Positions 47,501-60,759 of a stretch of DNA of 64,000 bases are shown in pieces. How positions within the stretch are numbered: the stretch's first letter is position 1; every line of letters starts with the position of its first letter. The notes under the pieces were generated by a model. That model was not told the DNA's origin. It worked only from the letters and a program-made list of their open reading frames with translations, and searched no databases. Source of the DNA: Jaltomata sinuosa (Eukaryota > Streptophyta > Magnoliopsida > Solanales > Solanaceae); contig QJPP01001687.1 in the NCBI GenBank assembly GCA_003996215.1, forward strand, positions 62,001 to 126,000, read 5' to 3'. Made by a program: the position numbers and the translations under genes.

Positions 47501-47641
47501 TCTGAGCATGAAGGACAGACACAAAATTGATAGGAGTAGGACTATAATTACCCTCCCACTCGAGTCTATCCATCCAAGCATAACTATAGTCAATGTCTTA
47601 GCATAACAGTCCAGAATAACATGGTGCGGAGATAACCAACT
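44530..47641 (-). pseudogene. pol: E3 pol remnant (RT-RNaseH-INT-chromodomain)
   Basis: RT spans about 47370-46600 and keeps VFIDDILEYS (near 46860) and SFGLTNAP. RNase H spans about 46490-46090 (YCDASRSSLGVVL). Integrase runs about 45800-45060 with a frameshift near 45420. NNSYHSSIDMA lies near 45170. The GPFEI domain is near 44870. The chromodomain region is about 44750-44550. Several stops and frameshifts separate these parts. At the integrase HPQTDGQ site E3 keeps CAG, where E1 has TAG. Confidence 0.85.
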
Positions 47642-49770
47642 TGTCACACCCTGAGGATACCCCCTAGATGCAACATGGTGCTTAGTGTCACGAATGACCC
47701 CAAGCTAATCCATGTCATGGAATATCTATACAATTTCAAGTTAAAAGTATATACTGGGCAGAAGCTGAAAAACAATTTAATATCTGAAGTGGGAAAAACC
47801 CAAAATATGTCTGAATATAAAGTATATAAAGTGTATAGTGATGACTGACAAGAACACTAACAACTCAAGCTAAATCTAGTCTATGTCTGAAAGCCTCTAA
47901 CTGATACGAGTTGCTGGGACATGCCCCAAACTAACTCTAATAATCTAAAACTGAAAAGTAAAGACTGAAAAGTAAAGCATGTCTATCGTCCTCGAACTAT
48001 GAAGACTCACCAATAAAGTTGCTGAGTGCGAACTAGAAGTCGAACTAAGCACGGTCTGGATACTGAACGCCTGGACCTATATTATAAAATGATGTAGCAC
48101 AAAAGTATGCGTCAGTACTTTGAATGTACTGAGCATGCGGGATATGAGCTAAACTGAACAACATAATAACTGAACATGGAAATATATATATATATATATA
48201 TACAGAAGAATAACCTGAAAGCTAAGCTGGTTACAATGACCAAGTGCTAACATGCATATAATATGCTGAACTGAATACTGAAAGAGATACTGAGTACATG
48301 GTCAATGCAATATGAATCTGACTGTGGGAGATACTATTAACTGACATACCCCAAGCTGAACTAACTATGGGGACAACCTGTAACCTTGGATAGAAGGGTG
48401 TTCATACCTTGCCAAGGGTACAAACAAGTCTGACGTGGATCCACTAAACTGATATCCACAAGGGACAAAGGTGACCAACCTAATCTGACAGATGACCCCT
48501 TTCTGACCTACAGTGGTACCGTAGTTCTGGGACTTGGGGACTGCTACTAAAGGTATTAGCCTAATCTGACAGCTAATCCTTCATCCTCTCGTCCACTCGG
48601 TACTAAGTCTACTCCTAACTAAATATAAGAAATAAAAATACAAGCTGAGATGCTACATAGCTCAAATACTGATAATCGTCTGAGAATGCAATATACAAAT
48701 ACTGAAAGATATGGCATTAGAATTCTAAAGCATGATTGTCTATCTAAGATGCCTAGCAAGCATAAGTTATGAAATACTGAAATTGACACAAGCTAGAGTT
48801 TCTGAGTTCTATACATGAAACTATACTAATTCTCTAAGAAACATGTAATTAATACCATGAAAACTATAACAGTTAAATTATAATAAATCCCTAAGATTTA
48901 GGAATGATAGGTCTGAATATAGCATGGAAAATCTGAAGAAACTGATTGAATTCTAGGGACCTAATGGGTGAAAGGAACCCACTAGTAAAATCCCACATAC
49001 CTGTTGAAGAAACTACAGAGAAATCCCTTTGGATTTTGGGGCTGAACTTGAAGAAGACCTCTGCTTGCTCTTGAGAGAAAATTGTCGCCTCTTTTGTTTC
49101 TTTTATTTTTAAGTCCTATGATCTTAGGAGAATATATGTTTTAGGTAGTCTTTGACTAATAAACTAGGCTTAGGGTATTCAAAACGTTGCAACTTAGGCA
49201 TTAAAAGAGGTGGTAAAAGTCTGGAATTCCCCTAGAAAATTTAAAGAAAAACTGCTGAAATTCGCGACTCAGGTTCCACGGATGGGTTCTATGGCTCGTG
49301 GAACCCTATCGTGGTTCCTGGTCCTGAAAATTGAGCTACTGGAATGGATTTCATGAGTTGGGTTCACAACTCATGGAAGTTTCCATGGGTCATGGATCCT
49401 ACTCGTGGTTTCTGGGCTGAAATCTCTGGGTCTCTGAAGATGGGTTCCACGAGTTTGGTTCATGACTTGTGGAAACTTCCATGGGTCATGGATCCCCCTC
49501 GTGAACCCTGGGGACTTAACACTGGGCTACTGGAAATTGGTTCCACGAATTGGGTTCATGACTCGTGGATCCTCCCACGGGTCGTAGAACCCAATCGTGG
49601 TTCTCAGAGGAAATGTCAGTCCTCTGGTCTGATTCCATGAGCACTGTCCATGACTCGTGGAAACTTCCATGGGTCATGGATCCAACTCGTGAATTGGTTA
49701 ACAGTTGAAATTTTAAATTCTTTCTATTTTTTGGAGCTGAGTCTAGGCTAGAGAGTTCAGGGGTGTTACA
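47642..49770 (-). repeat. E4 3' LTR
   Basis: 2129 bp from TGTCACACCCTGAGG to GGGGTGTTACA. It includes an (AT)n at 48185-48204 and the CGTGG palindrome cluster at 49270-49690. ORFs such as 49344-49640 arise from that cluster and are not genes. Confidence 0.9.
49270..49690. repeat. CCACG...CGTGG palindrome cluster (E4 3' LTR)
   Basis: A repeated pattern TTCCA(C/T)G...CGTGGAAACTTCCA(T/C)GG with about a 90-bp super-period (near 49350, 49450, 49540, 49630). Confidence 0.85.
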
Positions 49771-49789
49771 ATATCTCCCCCTTGGGATC
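49771..49789 (-). promoter_or_regulatory. E4 polypurine tract
   Basis: The minus strand reads ATCCCAAGGGGGAGATAT right before the 3' LTR. Same tract as the LARD. Confidence 0.88.
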
Positions 49790-49989
49790 ATTCATCCTCA
49801 AACGAAGACTAAACAAGCTGAGTTTTGAGGGAAAGAGCTGCAATCCCTACCAACTGAGTACTAAAAATTGATATCTAACTGAACTGAGTTCCATGAACAT
49901 TCAAATACATTGAAATGCAAGGATAACTGATGGAATAAGCTACTGAGACTGAATTAAACAAGAGTAAATTGAGAGACCGAAGAGGAACT

Positions 49990-52900
49990 ATTACCTCAAG
50001 CTGAAGCTGAATCGGAAGGAAAGAGGTGAGGATACTTGGCCATCATGGTTGCTTCTGCTTCCCAAGTAGCTCCCTCTACAGATTGATTCCTCTACAAGAC
50101 CTTCACTGAAGCGACTTCCTTATTTCTCAACCTACAAACCTGACGGTCAAGAATCTCAACCGGGACCTCCTCATAGGTGAGGCTATCCTTCACAACCATA
50201 CTCTCTAAAGGTACTATCGATGCCGGATCACCCACACACTTCTTCAACAAAGGATTGTGAAAGACCGGATGAACCGTTGCTAATTCTTCTGCTAACTCTA
50301 ACTCATACATTACCGACCCTTTTCAGGATTCTATAAGGGCTTACATACCTGAGACTGAGCTTCCCCTACTTGCCAAGTCTCATCACCCCCTTCATGGGTG
50401 ACACCTTCAGGAAAATACAATCATCGATTTCAAACTTTAAGTCCCTTCTCCTCACATCTGCATAGGAATTTTGATGACTCTGAGCTGTCTTTGGTCTATC
50501 TCTGATGAGCTGAACTTTTTCCATAGCCTCATGAACTGAATCTGGCCCAATCAAGGCTTCTTCACCTACTTCGAACCAACCAACCAGAGACCTGCATCTA
50601 CGCCCATAGAGTGCCTCATATGGGGCCATTTGAATACTGGAGTGGAAACTGTTATTATAGGCGAACTCTATGAGGGGTAGGTGATCATCCCAACTACCCT
50701 TAAAATTGATCACGCAAGCTCTCAACATGTCCTCTAAGGTCTAAATGGTACGCTTTGCCTGACCATTCGTCTGTGGATGAAATGCTGTACTGAGATTCAC
50801 CTGAGTACCAAGATCTTTCTGAAATGATCTCCTGAAATGAGAGGTAAATTGAGGACCTCTATCTGAGATGATAGACAAGGGGACTCCATGTAACCTGACT
50901 ATCTCGCTGATGTAGAGTCTGGCATAGTCCTCCGTTGAATCTGTAGTCTTAACAGCTTAGAAGTGAGCTGACTTAGTGACTCTGTCCATTATCACCCAAA
51001 TGGAGTCATGCTGTCTGCGAGTATGAGGTAAACCAGTAATGAAATCCATGTTGACCACTTGCCACTTCCAAGTAGGAATGCTAATCTCCAGAGTCACACC
51101 TCCTGGTTTCTTATGTTTTACTTTAACCTACTGATAATTGGGATACTTAACCACAAAATATGCGATGTCCTTCTTCATGCTGTTCGACCAATAGACTTCC
51201 CATAGATCATGATACATCTTAGTGGCACCCGAATGAATGGAATATCTAGAATTATGGGCTTCTGTAAGGATCTGCTATCTCAACTCACCTATATTAGGAA
51301 CACATAAATGACCCTGGTAGCGAAGCACGCCATCCCCCCTTGGGAGAAAACCTCTACTCTCTGCTGATGAACTGCACTTTTCAACTGAAGTAATATGGGA
51401 TCACTTTCTTGTTTTTCTTTAACCTCTGCTACCAATGAAGATTCTGACCCATTCTAGACTATCACACCACCATCTGTGGTGTCCATGAGGCAAACTCCTA
51501 AGTGAGCAAGCCTATGAACATCCCTGGATAATTCTTTCGTCCCTTCCTTAACATGTGACACACTACCCATGGACAGTCTGTTGAGGAAATTAGCCACTAT
51601 ATTGGCCTTACCTGGATGGTAGAGCACATTCATAGTCTTTGAGGAACTCAAGCCATATCCTCTGATAAAGATTTAACTCTTTCTGTGTGAACACACACTA
51701 GAGGCTCTTATGATCTGTGAACACATCAACATGAATGCCATACAAGTAGTGTCTCCAAATCTTTAGGGCAAACACAACAGCTGCAAGATCGAGGTCATGA
51801 GTCGGGTAGTTTTTCTCATGGACCTTAACTTGTCTGGAAGCATAAGCTAGACCTTACCCTACTGTATCTAGATACAACCTAGGCCGACCCTAGATGTATT
51901 GCAATAAACCACATAGCCATCTGAACCCTCTAGTAGAGTCAAAACGGGAGCTGTAGTCAAACTAATCTTCAGTTCTAAGAAGTTTTTCTCACACTCATTT
52001 GACGATGAAACTTGACCTTTTTCTGAGTCAACTTGGTCAATAGGACAACTATGGATGAAATTCTTCAACAAACCTCCTAAATTTATGATATTATTCAGAG
52101 AGGTGGGTCTGGGCCAGTGCTTTACTGCCTCAATTTTCTGAGAATCCACTCAGATCCCTTCGCTGAATTCCACATGACCAAGGAAAGTGACAGACTATAA
52201 CCAGAATTCACATTTGCTGAACTTAGCGAATAGCTGGCGATCTTTGAGAGTTTGTAGAACAACTTTCAGATGAGTCTCATGCTATTCCTCATTCTGAGAA
52301 TAAACAAGGATATTATCAATAAAGACAATTATGAACAAGTCCAAATACTGTTTGAACACCCTGTTTATTAAGTCCATGAAAGCTGCAGGAGCATTGGTTA
52401 GTCCAAAAGACATAACTACAAATTCATAGTGACCATACCGAGTACTGAAGGCTATCTTTGGGATGTCACTATCTCTGACTCTGAGCTGATGATAGCCGAA
52501 TCTGAGTTGTATCTTAGAAAAACAACTAGCACCCTGAAGGTGGTCGAACAAGTCATCAATCCTGGGGATGGGATATTTATTCTTGATTGTGACTTTGTTC
52601 AACTTATGGTAGTCAATGCACATCCTAAGAGAGCCATCTTTCTTATGCACAAAGAGCACTGGAGCACCCCATGAAGAGATGCTGGGTCTGATAAAGCCCT
52701 TATCTAGAAGGTCTTTCAATTGTTCTTTTAATTCCTTAAGCTTAGCTGGAGCCATTCTGTAATGAGGAATCCAGATAGGCTGGGTATCTGGAAGGAGATC
52801 TATTCTGAAGTCGATTTACCGTTTAGGAGGAACTCCGGGAAGATCTTCTGGGAACACTTCTGGAAACTCATTCACCACTGGGACTGACTAAAGAGTTAGG

Positions 52901-53400
52901 GTTTTGGAGATTGAATCCTTAACCCAAATAAGATGATAGATATACCCTTTGAAAATCATTTTTCTGGACTTAAGGTAAGAGATGAATCGAGCTACAGGAA
53001 TTGAGATACTACCCTTTCATTCTAAGGCTGGCTCATTTGGAAACTGAAACCGAACGATCCTAGTTCTACAATCTACTGAGGCATAATAGGAATGCAACCA
53101 ATCTATGCCTAGAATGATATCAAAATCAATAATTTATAACTCTATAAGATCTGCTGAGCTGACTTTTTGGGAGACTGTGACAGGGCAATTTCTGTATACC
53201 CGTCTAGCCATAACTGGGTCACCAACTGGAGTAGAGACTGAGAAGGGTTTCTGGGAGAATTTTAGACTGACCCTAAAATTTACTGCTATATATGGAGTTA
53301 CAAAAGAAAGCATAGCCCCTGGATCTAACAATGTATAAACATTCAAATGGAATACTTGCAACGTACCCATGACCACATCGGGAGAATCCTCTTGAACCTG
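49990..53400 (-). pseudogene. pol: E4 pol remnant (PR-RT-RNaseH-INT-chromodomain)
   Basis: Protease at about 53376-53134 keeps LLDPGAMLSF and VTPYIA. RT at 52755-52282 keeps KDGSLRMCIDY and SFGLTNAP, but its catalytic box reads FIDNIL (near 52310), with the second Asp replaced by Asn. RNase H is about 51900-51450 (HPGKANIVAN). Integrase is about 51290-50366 with NNSFHSSIQMAPYEALYGRR. The chromodomain region is at 50310-50030 (EILDRQVCRLRNKEVASVKV). Stops lie between these blocks. It could not make active enzymes. Confidence 0.87.
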
Positions 53401-53499
53401 TCGAGCCTAAAGAGCATACAACCTGTTCTAGCACTGACCACCACCTGTACCAGACGAGGCACCCTACTCAGTGGGGCAACCTACTTGAGCTGCTGCAGA

Positions 53500-54590
53500 G
53501 CTGGCCTGCTTCTGTGGGCGTACATCCTTGCCCTTTTGAGAAACTGTTGGACAATTTCTTATCATGTGGCCTGGCTTACCACACCCAAAGCAATTCCCAT
53601 TACCTGCCATGCACTCACAGGTGGTTCCTACCACACTTCTTACATACTGGATGGGTGCGCCTGCTAGTAACTGTACCTTGGGACTTAGAGCTAGACACTC
53701 TATCCCATCAATCCTTGTTGAATTTAGGTACTAGGGCACTGGTAGAAGATGGAGCTGGAGTTGAAGTTTTTTGGCAGAACTGAGAGCGGTTACCACTTTT
53801 TGGCCTCTGCTGAGAGTAGCTAAAGTTACCTGTCCTATCCTTCTTACTATCTCATCCCCTTTCCTTGATCTTCTGCTCCTCAATCTGTTGAGCATAAGTA
53901 ACCAACTTGGAGATGTCCATTTCCTTAATAAGTATGGCCGTCTTGCATTCCTTGACTACATCATTGGATACAACAGATACGAACTTGCTCATACGAGCTC
54001 TAGAGTCAGCTACTATTGCTGGAGCATAATTGGTTAGTTGTGTGAACTTGAGAGCATAATCCTTCACACTCATGTCATTCTGCTTCAAGTTAATAAATTC
54101 CTGGACCTTGGCTTCTCTGAGCACAAGTGGGAAAAACCAGTCTAGAAAAGCAGTCTTGAAAATATTCTAACCCACTGGACCTGGATTGGTACCTCAAGAC
54201 TCCTTCCACTGCTGGTACCAAGTGTAAGCCACTCCCTTTAATTGATAGGCAGCTACATATGCACTCTCGACTGGAGTGACACCCATAATACTTGTTACCT
54301 TTTGGATATCATCTAGAAACTCCTGTGGATCCTCTTCTGACTTAGACCCATGAAATTCCAGAGGGTTCATCCAAGTGAAATCCTGGATCCTTGATGCAAC
54401 AATGTTAGTCTAAAGTGGAGCTGGTGCCGTAGCCTGTTGATTGACCTGGCGGTTATGGCCCGAGCAAGAACTTCGAAGGCAACCCTGAATTCAGTATGCA
54501 TGACTTGCTCATTCAATTGGTCTACTGGAGTTGCTGGATGATTCCTGACATTAGCTCTTCTGGGAGGATTTTGTGAAACGCGAAGAACAA
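53500..54590 (-). pseudogene. gag: E4 gag remnant
   Basis: The zinc knuckle CFGCGKPGHMIRNC (53551-53592) has all four ligands. Upstream is the gag core, with LREAKVQEFINLKQNDMSV at 54124-54060 and the part near 54340-54180 containing NPLEFHGSKSEED. Frames are broken by stops. The N-terminal start is uncertain, around 54590. Confidence 0.82.
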
Positions 54591-54771
54591 GAGTTAGAAG
54601 GAGATTAAATAGAGTTTACACTCTATAGCACGAGCTGGAAAAGAACGAAGGGAAGTTTTTTTTCCTAATAACGTCTCATAGCTCCTCCCCCATAAGTGTG
54701 GTGCACTTCACACCCATGAAGAAGGCTATACTTGACGCGACTTTTAGATACCCTAGGACACTTAAACCTGA
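54591..54771 (-). other. E4 leader
   Basis: Untranslated leader between PBS and gag. It includes GTGCACCACACTTATG (minus strand), a word shared with the LARD leader. Confidence 0.65.
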
Positions 54772-54784
54772 TGCTCTGATACCA
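54772..54784 (-). promoter_or_regulatory. E4 primer binding site, tRNA-iMet
   Basis: The minus strand reads TTGGTATCAGAGC, a few bases from the 5' LTR at 54789. Confidence 0.9.
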
Positions 54785-54788
54785 AGTT

Positions 54789-56550
54789 TGTCATACCCCG
54801 AGGCTATCCCCTAGAAGCAATATGGTGCTCAGTGTCACAAGTGACCCCAAGCTAACCCATGACATGGAATATCTATAAAGTTTCAAGTTAAAAGCATATA
54901 CGGTGCGAAAGCTAAAAAACAGTTTAATATCTGAAGTGGGAAGAGCCCAAAACATGTCTGAGTATAAAGTATATAAAGAGTATAGTGATGACTGAAAACA
55001 ACACTAACAACTCAAGCTGAATCTAGTCTATGTCTGAAAGCCTCTAACTGATATGAGTTGCTAGGACATGCCCCCAACTAACTCTAATAATATGAAACTA
55101 AGAAGTAAATACTGAAAGGTAAAGCATGTCTATCATCCTCGAACTATGAGGACTCACAAATGAAGCTGCTGAGTACGAATTGAAAGTCAAACTAAGTGCG
55201 GTCTGGATGCTGAGCACCTGGACCTACATCATAAAATGATGTAGCACAAAAGTATGCGTCAGTACTTTGAATGTACTGAGCATGTGGGATATAGGCTAAA
55301 CTGAACAACATAATTACTGGGCATGGAAATATATATATAATGAAGCATAAACTTAAAGCTAAGCTAGTTATAATGACCAAGTGCTAACATGCATATTATA
55401 TGCTGAACTGAATACTGAAAGAGATACTGAGTACATGGTCAATGCAATATGAATCTGACTGTGGGAGATACTATTAACCGACATACCCTATGTTGAGCTA
55501 ACTATGGGGAAAACCTGTAACCCTGGATGTAAGGGTGTTCATACATTACCAAGGGTACAAACAAGTCTGACGTGGATCCACTAAACTGATGTCCACAAGG
55601 GATAAAGGTGACTAGCCTAATCTGATAGCTGACCCATTTCTGACCTACGATGGCATCGTAGTTCTGGGACTTGTGGACTTCTACTAAAGGTCTTAGCCTA
55701 ATCTGACAGCTAAGCCTTCATCCCCTCTTCCACTTGGTACTAAGTCTACTCCCAACTGAATATAAGCAATAAAAATGCAAGCTGAGATGCTGGATAGCTC
55801 AAATACTGATAATCGTATGAGAATGCAATATACAAATACTGAAATATATGGCATTTGAATTTTGAAGCATGATTGTCTATCTAAGCTGCCTAGCAAGCAT
55901 AAGTTATGAAATACTGAAATTGACACAAGCTAGAGTTTCTGAGTTCTATACATGAAACTATACTAATTCTCTAAGAAACATGTAATTAATACCATGAAAA
56001 CTATAACAGTTAAATTATAATAAATCCCTAAGATTTAGGAACGCTAGGTCTGAATATAGCATGGAAAATCTGAAGAAACTGATTGAATTCTAGGGATCTA
56101 ATGGGTGAAAGGAACGCACTAGCAAAATCCCATATACCTAGTGAAGAAACTATGGATAAATCCCTTTGGATTTTTAGGCTGAACTTGAAGAAGACCTCTG
56201 CTTGCTCTTGAGAGAAAACTGTTGCCTCTTTTGTTTCTTTTCTTTCTAAGTCCGATGATCTTAGGAGAATAGATGTTTTAAGTAGTCTTTGACTAATAAA
56301 GTAGGCTTAGGGTATTCAAAACGTTATAGCTTAGGCATTAAAAGATGTGGGAGAAGTCTGGAATGCCCTTGGAAAATTTAAAAAAAAACTACTGAAATTC
56401 GCGACTCAGGTTCCACGGATGGGTTCTACGGCTCGTGGAAACTTCCACGGCTCGTGGAACCCTGTCGTAGTTCCTGATCCTGAAAATTGAGCTACTGGAA
56501 TAGATTCCATGAGTTGGGTTCACGACTCGTGGAAGATTCCAGGGGTCATG
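54789..56550 (-). repeat. E4 5' LTR, truncated
   Basis: Starts TGTCATACCCCGAGG, co-linear with 47642 onward. It ends abruptly after CCAGGGGTCATG within the CGTGG palindrome cluster (56405-56550). The missing part includes the LTR outer end, so the promoter side of the element is damaged. Confidence 0.88.
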
Positions 56551-57290
56551 AATTCTTTTCCCCGAATTCAGCATTCTTAGGTTAACTCAAACCTTTCCCC
56601 AAACCCGCAGTAAACTATTCTACTGCATAGTAAACGTAGTACTAAGTTAGGGAAGGAAAATCCTTACCTTTTGGATGAAAAATGGTGAAAAATAAAGTTG
56701 ACATCGCCCAAATCGCCCTTCTCCAAAATGTTCTTGAGGAAAAACTAAATGTTTTGGGGAAGTTTCTGTATTAAACCCGACTTATTACGCTATAACAGTC
56801 CATACACTGCTATAGTGGTGCCACCATAACGGAATCGACCGCTATAGCGGTGCTAACCATCGTTGACATCCACTATAGCGGGAATTTCTTCGCTATAGTA
56901 GAGGCTGCGGTTGCACAGTTTCAATCACTAGAATAGTTGACATGGGACATAATCTTGGAAATTTCCATAAAAGTGATCATTTTACCACACATCTTAAATC
57001 CTGATGTTTTGGAACAACCCCTTCCCGTCAACCTTAAATACCAAGAGTTCTACTTATTCGAATTTATTTTTGAAAAGTCTTTCGGAATCCTTAACGTCTT
57101 AGGTAATTGAAAAAATAGCTTAATACAAGATATCTTAACTATTCCTCACACGAATTGCCCTAGACCATACCTCGTCCAGAAACCGTCTGAGACTAGCCTA
57201 ACCCAAATTTCCAACTCCCAAACTCAGAAGTTTTCTTACCCGAAACTTGGAAAAAAAGGTTTACCCATAACGACAGACCTGATCATTACA
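56551..57290 (-). repeat. E5 3' LTR fragment, 740 bp
   Basis: Aligns with the last third of the E1 LTR (CCCCGAATTC near 56570 to CATTACA at 57290). It contains a CTATAG palindrome cluster at 56787-56913. The outer 1.5 kb is missing at the junction with E4. Confidence 0.85.
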
Positions 57291-57339
57291 ACAAATACTA
57301 ATTTACCCATCATTCATTCCTGAATGATCAAACCCGAAA

Positions 57340-60300
57340 AGATGAAATAAAAGAGGGAAAGTGTAGTACCTGAATCCTCGAACAAGTGAGGTACTTGTCC
57401 CACATGTCCTTCTCAATTTCCCAAGTGGCTTCCTCAGCCAGGCGATGCTTCCACTGAACCTTCACCAATTTGATCTCCTTTGTCGTTAAATTTCAGATAT
57501 CTCAATCAAGAATCACAATCGTTTCCTCTTCATATCAAAGATCCTTGTCTAGAAAAATTAATACCACTTAATGATGTATTCTCTATCCCCATGGTATCTC
57601 TTCAACATGGATATATAGAAGAATAGATGGACTCCGGATAAACTGGGTGGCAGAGCTAACCTGTAAGCCACTAGCCCTACAATCTCGAGAACCTTGAATG
57701 GATCGATATATCAAGGGCTGAGCTTGACCTTATTGCCAAATCGCATAACCCCCCTTCATTGGTGACACTTTTAATAACACCTGCTCACCTACCTGAAAAT
57801 CCATGTCTCTTACCTTGCGATTTGCGTACTCTTTCTGCCTGCTTTAGGCTGCTAGCAACTTGGTTTGAATTCCCCTTACTTTTTCTTTAACTTCCCTTAC
57901 CAAGTCCACGCCTAAAGGTTTCACATTGCCTGCCTCAAACCACTCTATGGGTGATCTACATCCCCTTTCGTGTAGAGCCTCAAATGGTGCCATGTCGATA
58001 CTAGAGTGGTAGCTGTTGTTGTATGAGAACTCACACAATACTAGAAACTGGTCCCAATGAACCCCAAAGTCGATTACACATGCTCTCAGCATGTCCTCTA
58101 ATCTGGATTGTCCTCTCTGACTGATCGTTCGTCTGAGAATGAAATGCCATGCTGAAAGTAAGTTGAGTGCCCAACTCTTCGTGCGACTTACCCTAGAACT
58201 TGGAGGTAAACTGAGTACCCCTGTCTAAAATGATTGACAGTGGCACCCCGTGCAGTCTCACAAGCTCCTTAACATAGATCTTAGCCAATTGCTATGAATT
58301 ATAGCTCATCCTGACTGGAATGAAATGAGCTGACTTGGTCAGCCTTTCCATAATGACCCAGATAGAGTCATACTTTCCCAAGGTCTTAGGAAGACCCACT
58401 ACGAAATCCATGGCTATCCTTTCCTACTACACTCGGGAATGGGCATTCACGGAAGCAGTCCTGCTGGCTTTGGTGCTCATAATTGACCTGTTAATAGTTT
58501 TGACACTTAGACACATAATCAACTATGTCCTTTTTCATCCCAGGACACCAATAAAGTTGCCTCAAGTCCCGATACATTTTGGTTATGCCTGGATGAATCA
58601 AATACCGCAAACCATGAGCCTCTGCCAACACTTTCTAAATTATGTTATCAATCTGAGGAACACAAATCCTCCCCCTGAAGCTCATCACCCCATCAGCGCC
58701 CAACGTGGAATCCCCAGACTCTCCGGATACTACCTTGCTCCAAAGCTTGTTCAACTGTGCATCTTGACTTGGCCTTTATTTCTTTTATGAATGTGGATTT
58801 GACCTCAATACTAGCCAATACCCTACCTTGTTCTGAGATTCCCAATTGCATGAACTTAGATTCTAGAGCTTGAATCTCCTTAGCCAATGGTCATTTGGAC
58901 ACCCCCAAACAAGCCTGACTACCCATGCTAATCGTCTTTCGGCTCAATGCATCTGCCACTACATTAGCCTTGCCCGGATTATACTGGATGGTCACATCAT
59001 AATCTTTCAACAACTCCATCCATCTCTTCTGCCAAAAATTCAAGTCCTTCTGAGTAAACACATACTGAAGGCTGCGATGGTCCGTGAACACTTCACACTT
59101 GACACCATAGAGGTAGTGCCTCCAAATCTTGAGTGTAAAGACCACCGCAACCAACTCTAAGTCGTGAGTTGGGTAATTCTTCTCATGGGGCTTTAACTGC
59201 TTAAAGCATAAACAATAACATTCCTGTCCTGCATTAGCACAGAACCCAAACCCGAATGTGAAGCATCATAATACACAATAAAATCCTTACCATCAACCGG
59301 CAGTGAAAGAATAAGAGCTGTAGTAAGAAGTGTCTTGAGCTTTTGGAAGCTCTCCTCACACTTATCGGTCTATACAAACGGTACCTCCTTCTGATCCAAC
59401 CTTGTCAAGTGACTAGCGATGGACGCAAAGTCCTTGAAAAATCTGTGGTAGTAGCCTGCAAGCCCCACAAAGCTCCTAATCTCAGTCACAAAGCTAGGCC
59501 GGACCCAACTCTTAACTGCCTCAATCTTTTGGGGATCCACCATCACCCCCTTTTCTGACACCACATGCCCTAAGAAAGCGATTGAAGTCAACCAGAATTT
59601 ACACTTGGAAACCTTGGCATATAATTTCTAGTGCTTCAAGATGTCCAAAATAATTTGAAAAAGCTCAGCATGATCCTCCCTACTCTTGGAGTAAATCAGA
59701 ATGTCATCTATAAACACGATGACGAACGAATCCAGATATGATTTGAACACCCCATTCATCAAACTCATGAATGCCACCGACACATTGGTCAACCCAAATG
59801 ACATCACCAGGAACTCGTAATGCCCATATCAAGTCTGAAATGCCATCTTAGGGATGTCCTTGGGCCTAATTTTTAGCTGATGGTACCCTGACCTTAAGTT
59901 AATTTTCAAAAATACAAACGCACCCTGCAACTGGTCAAAGAGGTCATCTATGTGGGGTAAAGGATACTTGTTTTGGATGATGACCTTGTTCTATTTCCTG
60001 TAGTCTATGCACATCCTCATACTACCATATTTCATTTTGACAAATAACTGGAGCACCCAAAGGCGAAGCACTGGCACGAATAAAACCTTTATCTAGGAGT
60101 TCCTGAAGCTGAGTCTTAAGTTCCCTTAATTCTTCGGAGCCATGCGATAAGGAGAAATATAAATTGGATAAGTGCCCGGCTCAAAGTCTATACAAAAGTC
60201 AATGTCTCTATCTGGAGGCATGCCAGGAAAATCCACCAGAAAATATCCTAAAACTCTGCAACTATCAGAGCTGACTCAATCAATGGGGACTCCACAGTTT

Positions 60301-60740
60301 CATCTCGGAGATGAGCCAAGAAGGCCAAAAAACCTCTCCCCACTAACTTCCTAGCCCGAATAAATGATATGATCTTAGCCGGCTTAGGCTTATACAAACC
60401 TTCCCACTCTAGTCTATCCTTATCCAGAATCTCTAGAGTTACAGTCTTAGTATTATAATTCAACACCGCATGACATAGAGACAACTAGGTCATACCCAAA
60501 ATAATATCAAAATCTAACATGTCCCGAATAACCAAATCTACCCAAGTCGGCAACCCTACAAACACCATAAGACAAGTACGATAAACATGGGTCACTATCA
60601 CAGACTCTCCAATCGGGGTAGAAACATTAATATGGGAATCAAGGCCATCACAAACCAAATCCAGACTCAAAGCAAAATTCACAGACACATATGAATAAGT
60701 AGAACTTGGGTAAAATAGTACAAAACCATCCTATCACAGA
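57340..60740 (-). pseudogene. pol: E5 pol remnant
   Basis: Protease to RT linker at 60740-60248 (MLDFDIILGMT, KPKPAKIISFIRARKLVGRG). RT about 60170-59640, broken. The RT/RNase H junction at 59591-59370 has LDQKEVPF. RNase H at 59154-58891 has KIWRHYLYGVK and NVVADALSRKT. Integrase is about 58700-57844 with NNSYHSSIDMAPFEAL. The chromodomain part is about 57620-57370. Many stops and frameshifts. Useful as a comparison for E1, since it keeps Gln and Trp codons at sites where E1 has stops. Confidence 0.86.
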
Positions 60741-60759
60741 CTAGAATTGTACCTACGAT

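Larger units (their letters stand above)
42399..47641 (-). mobile_element. E3: Tekay-type chromovirus, 5' half missing
   Basis: Minus strand. Left (3') LTR, then chromodomain, integrase, RNase H and RT in order, stopping within the protease-RT linker (SWLSPHH) where E4 begins at 47642. Protease, gag, PBS and 5' LTR are absent from the window. The right side is lost and not continued after E4, so a deletion followed the E4 insertion or happened with it. Confidence 0.85.
47642..56550 (-). mobile_element. E4: Tekay-type chromovirus, nearly complete, 5' LTR truncated
   Basis: Minus strand. 3' LTR 47642-49770, PPT, pol, gag, PBS and 5' LTR 54789-56550. The 5' LTR lacks about the last 360 bp compared with the 3' LTR. 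At 56550/56551 the sequence switches to an E5-type LTR. No target duplication can be tested for this reason. Coding parts are interrupted by stops. Confidence 0.9.

Noticed and set aside
49344..49640. 98-codon frame with repeated WKLPWVMDP segments, resembling a repeat protein
   Set aside because: It is the translation of the CGTGG palindrome cluster in the E4 LTR. No start context and no counterpart in the 5' LTR.
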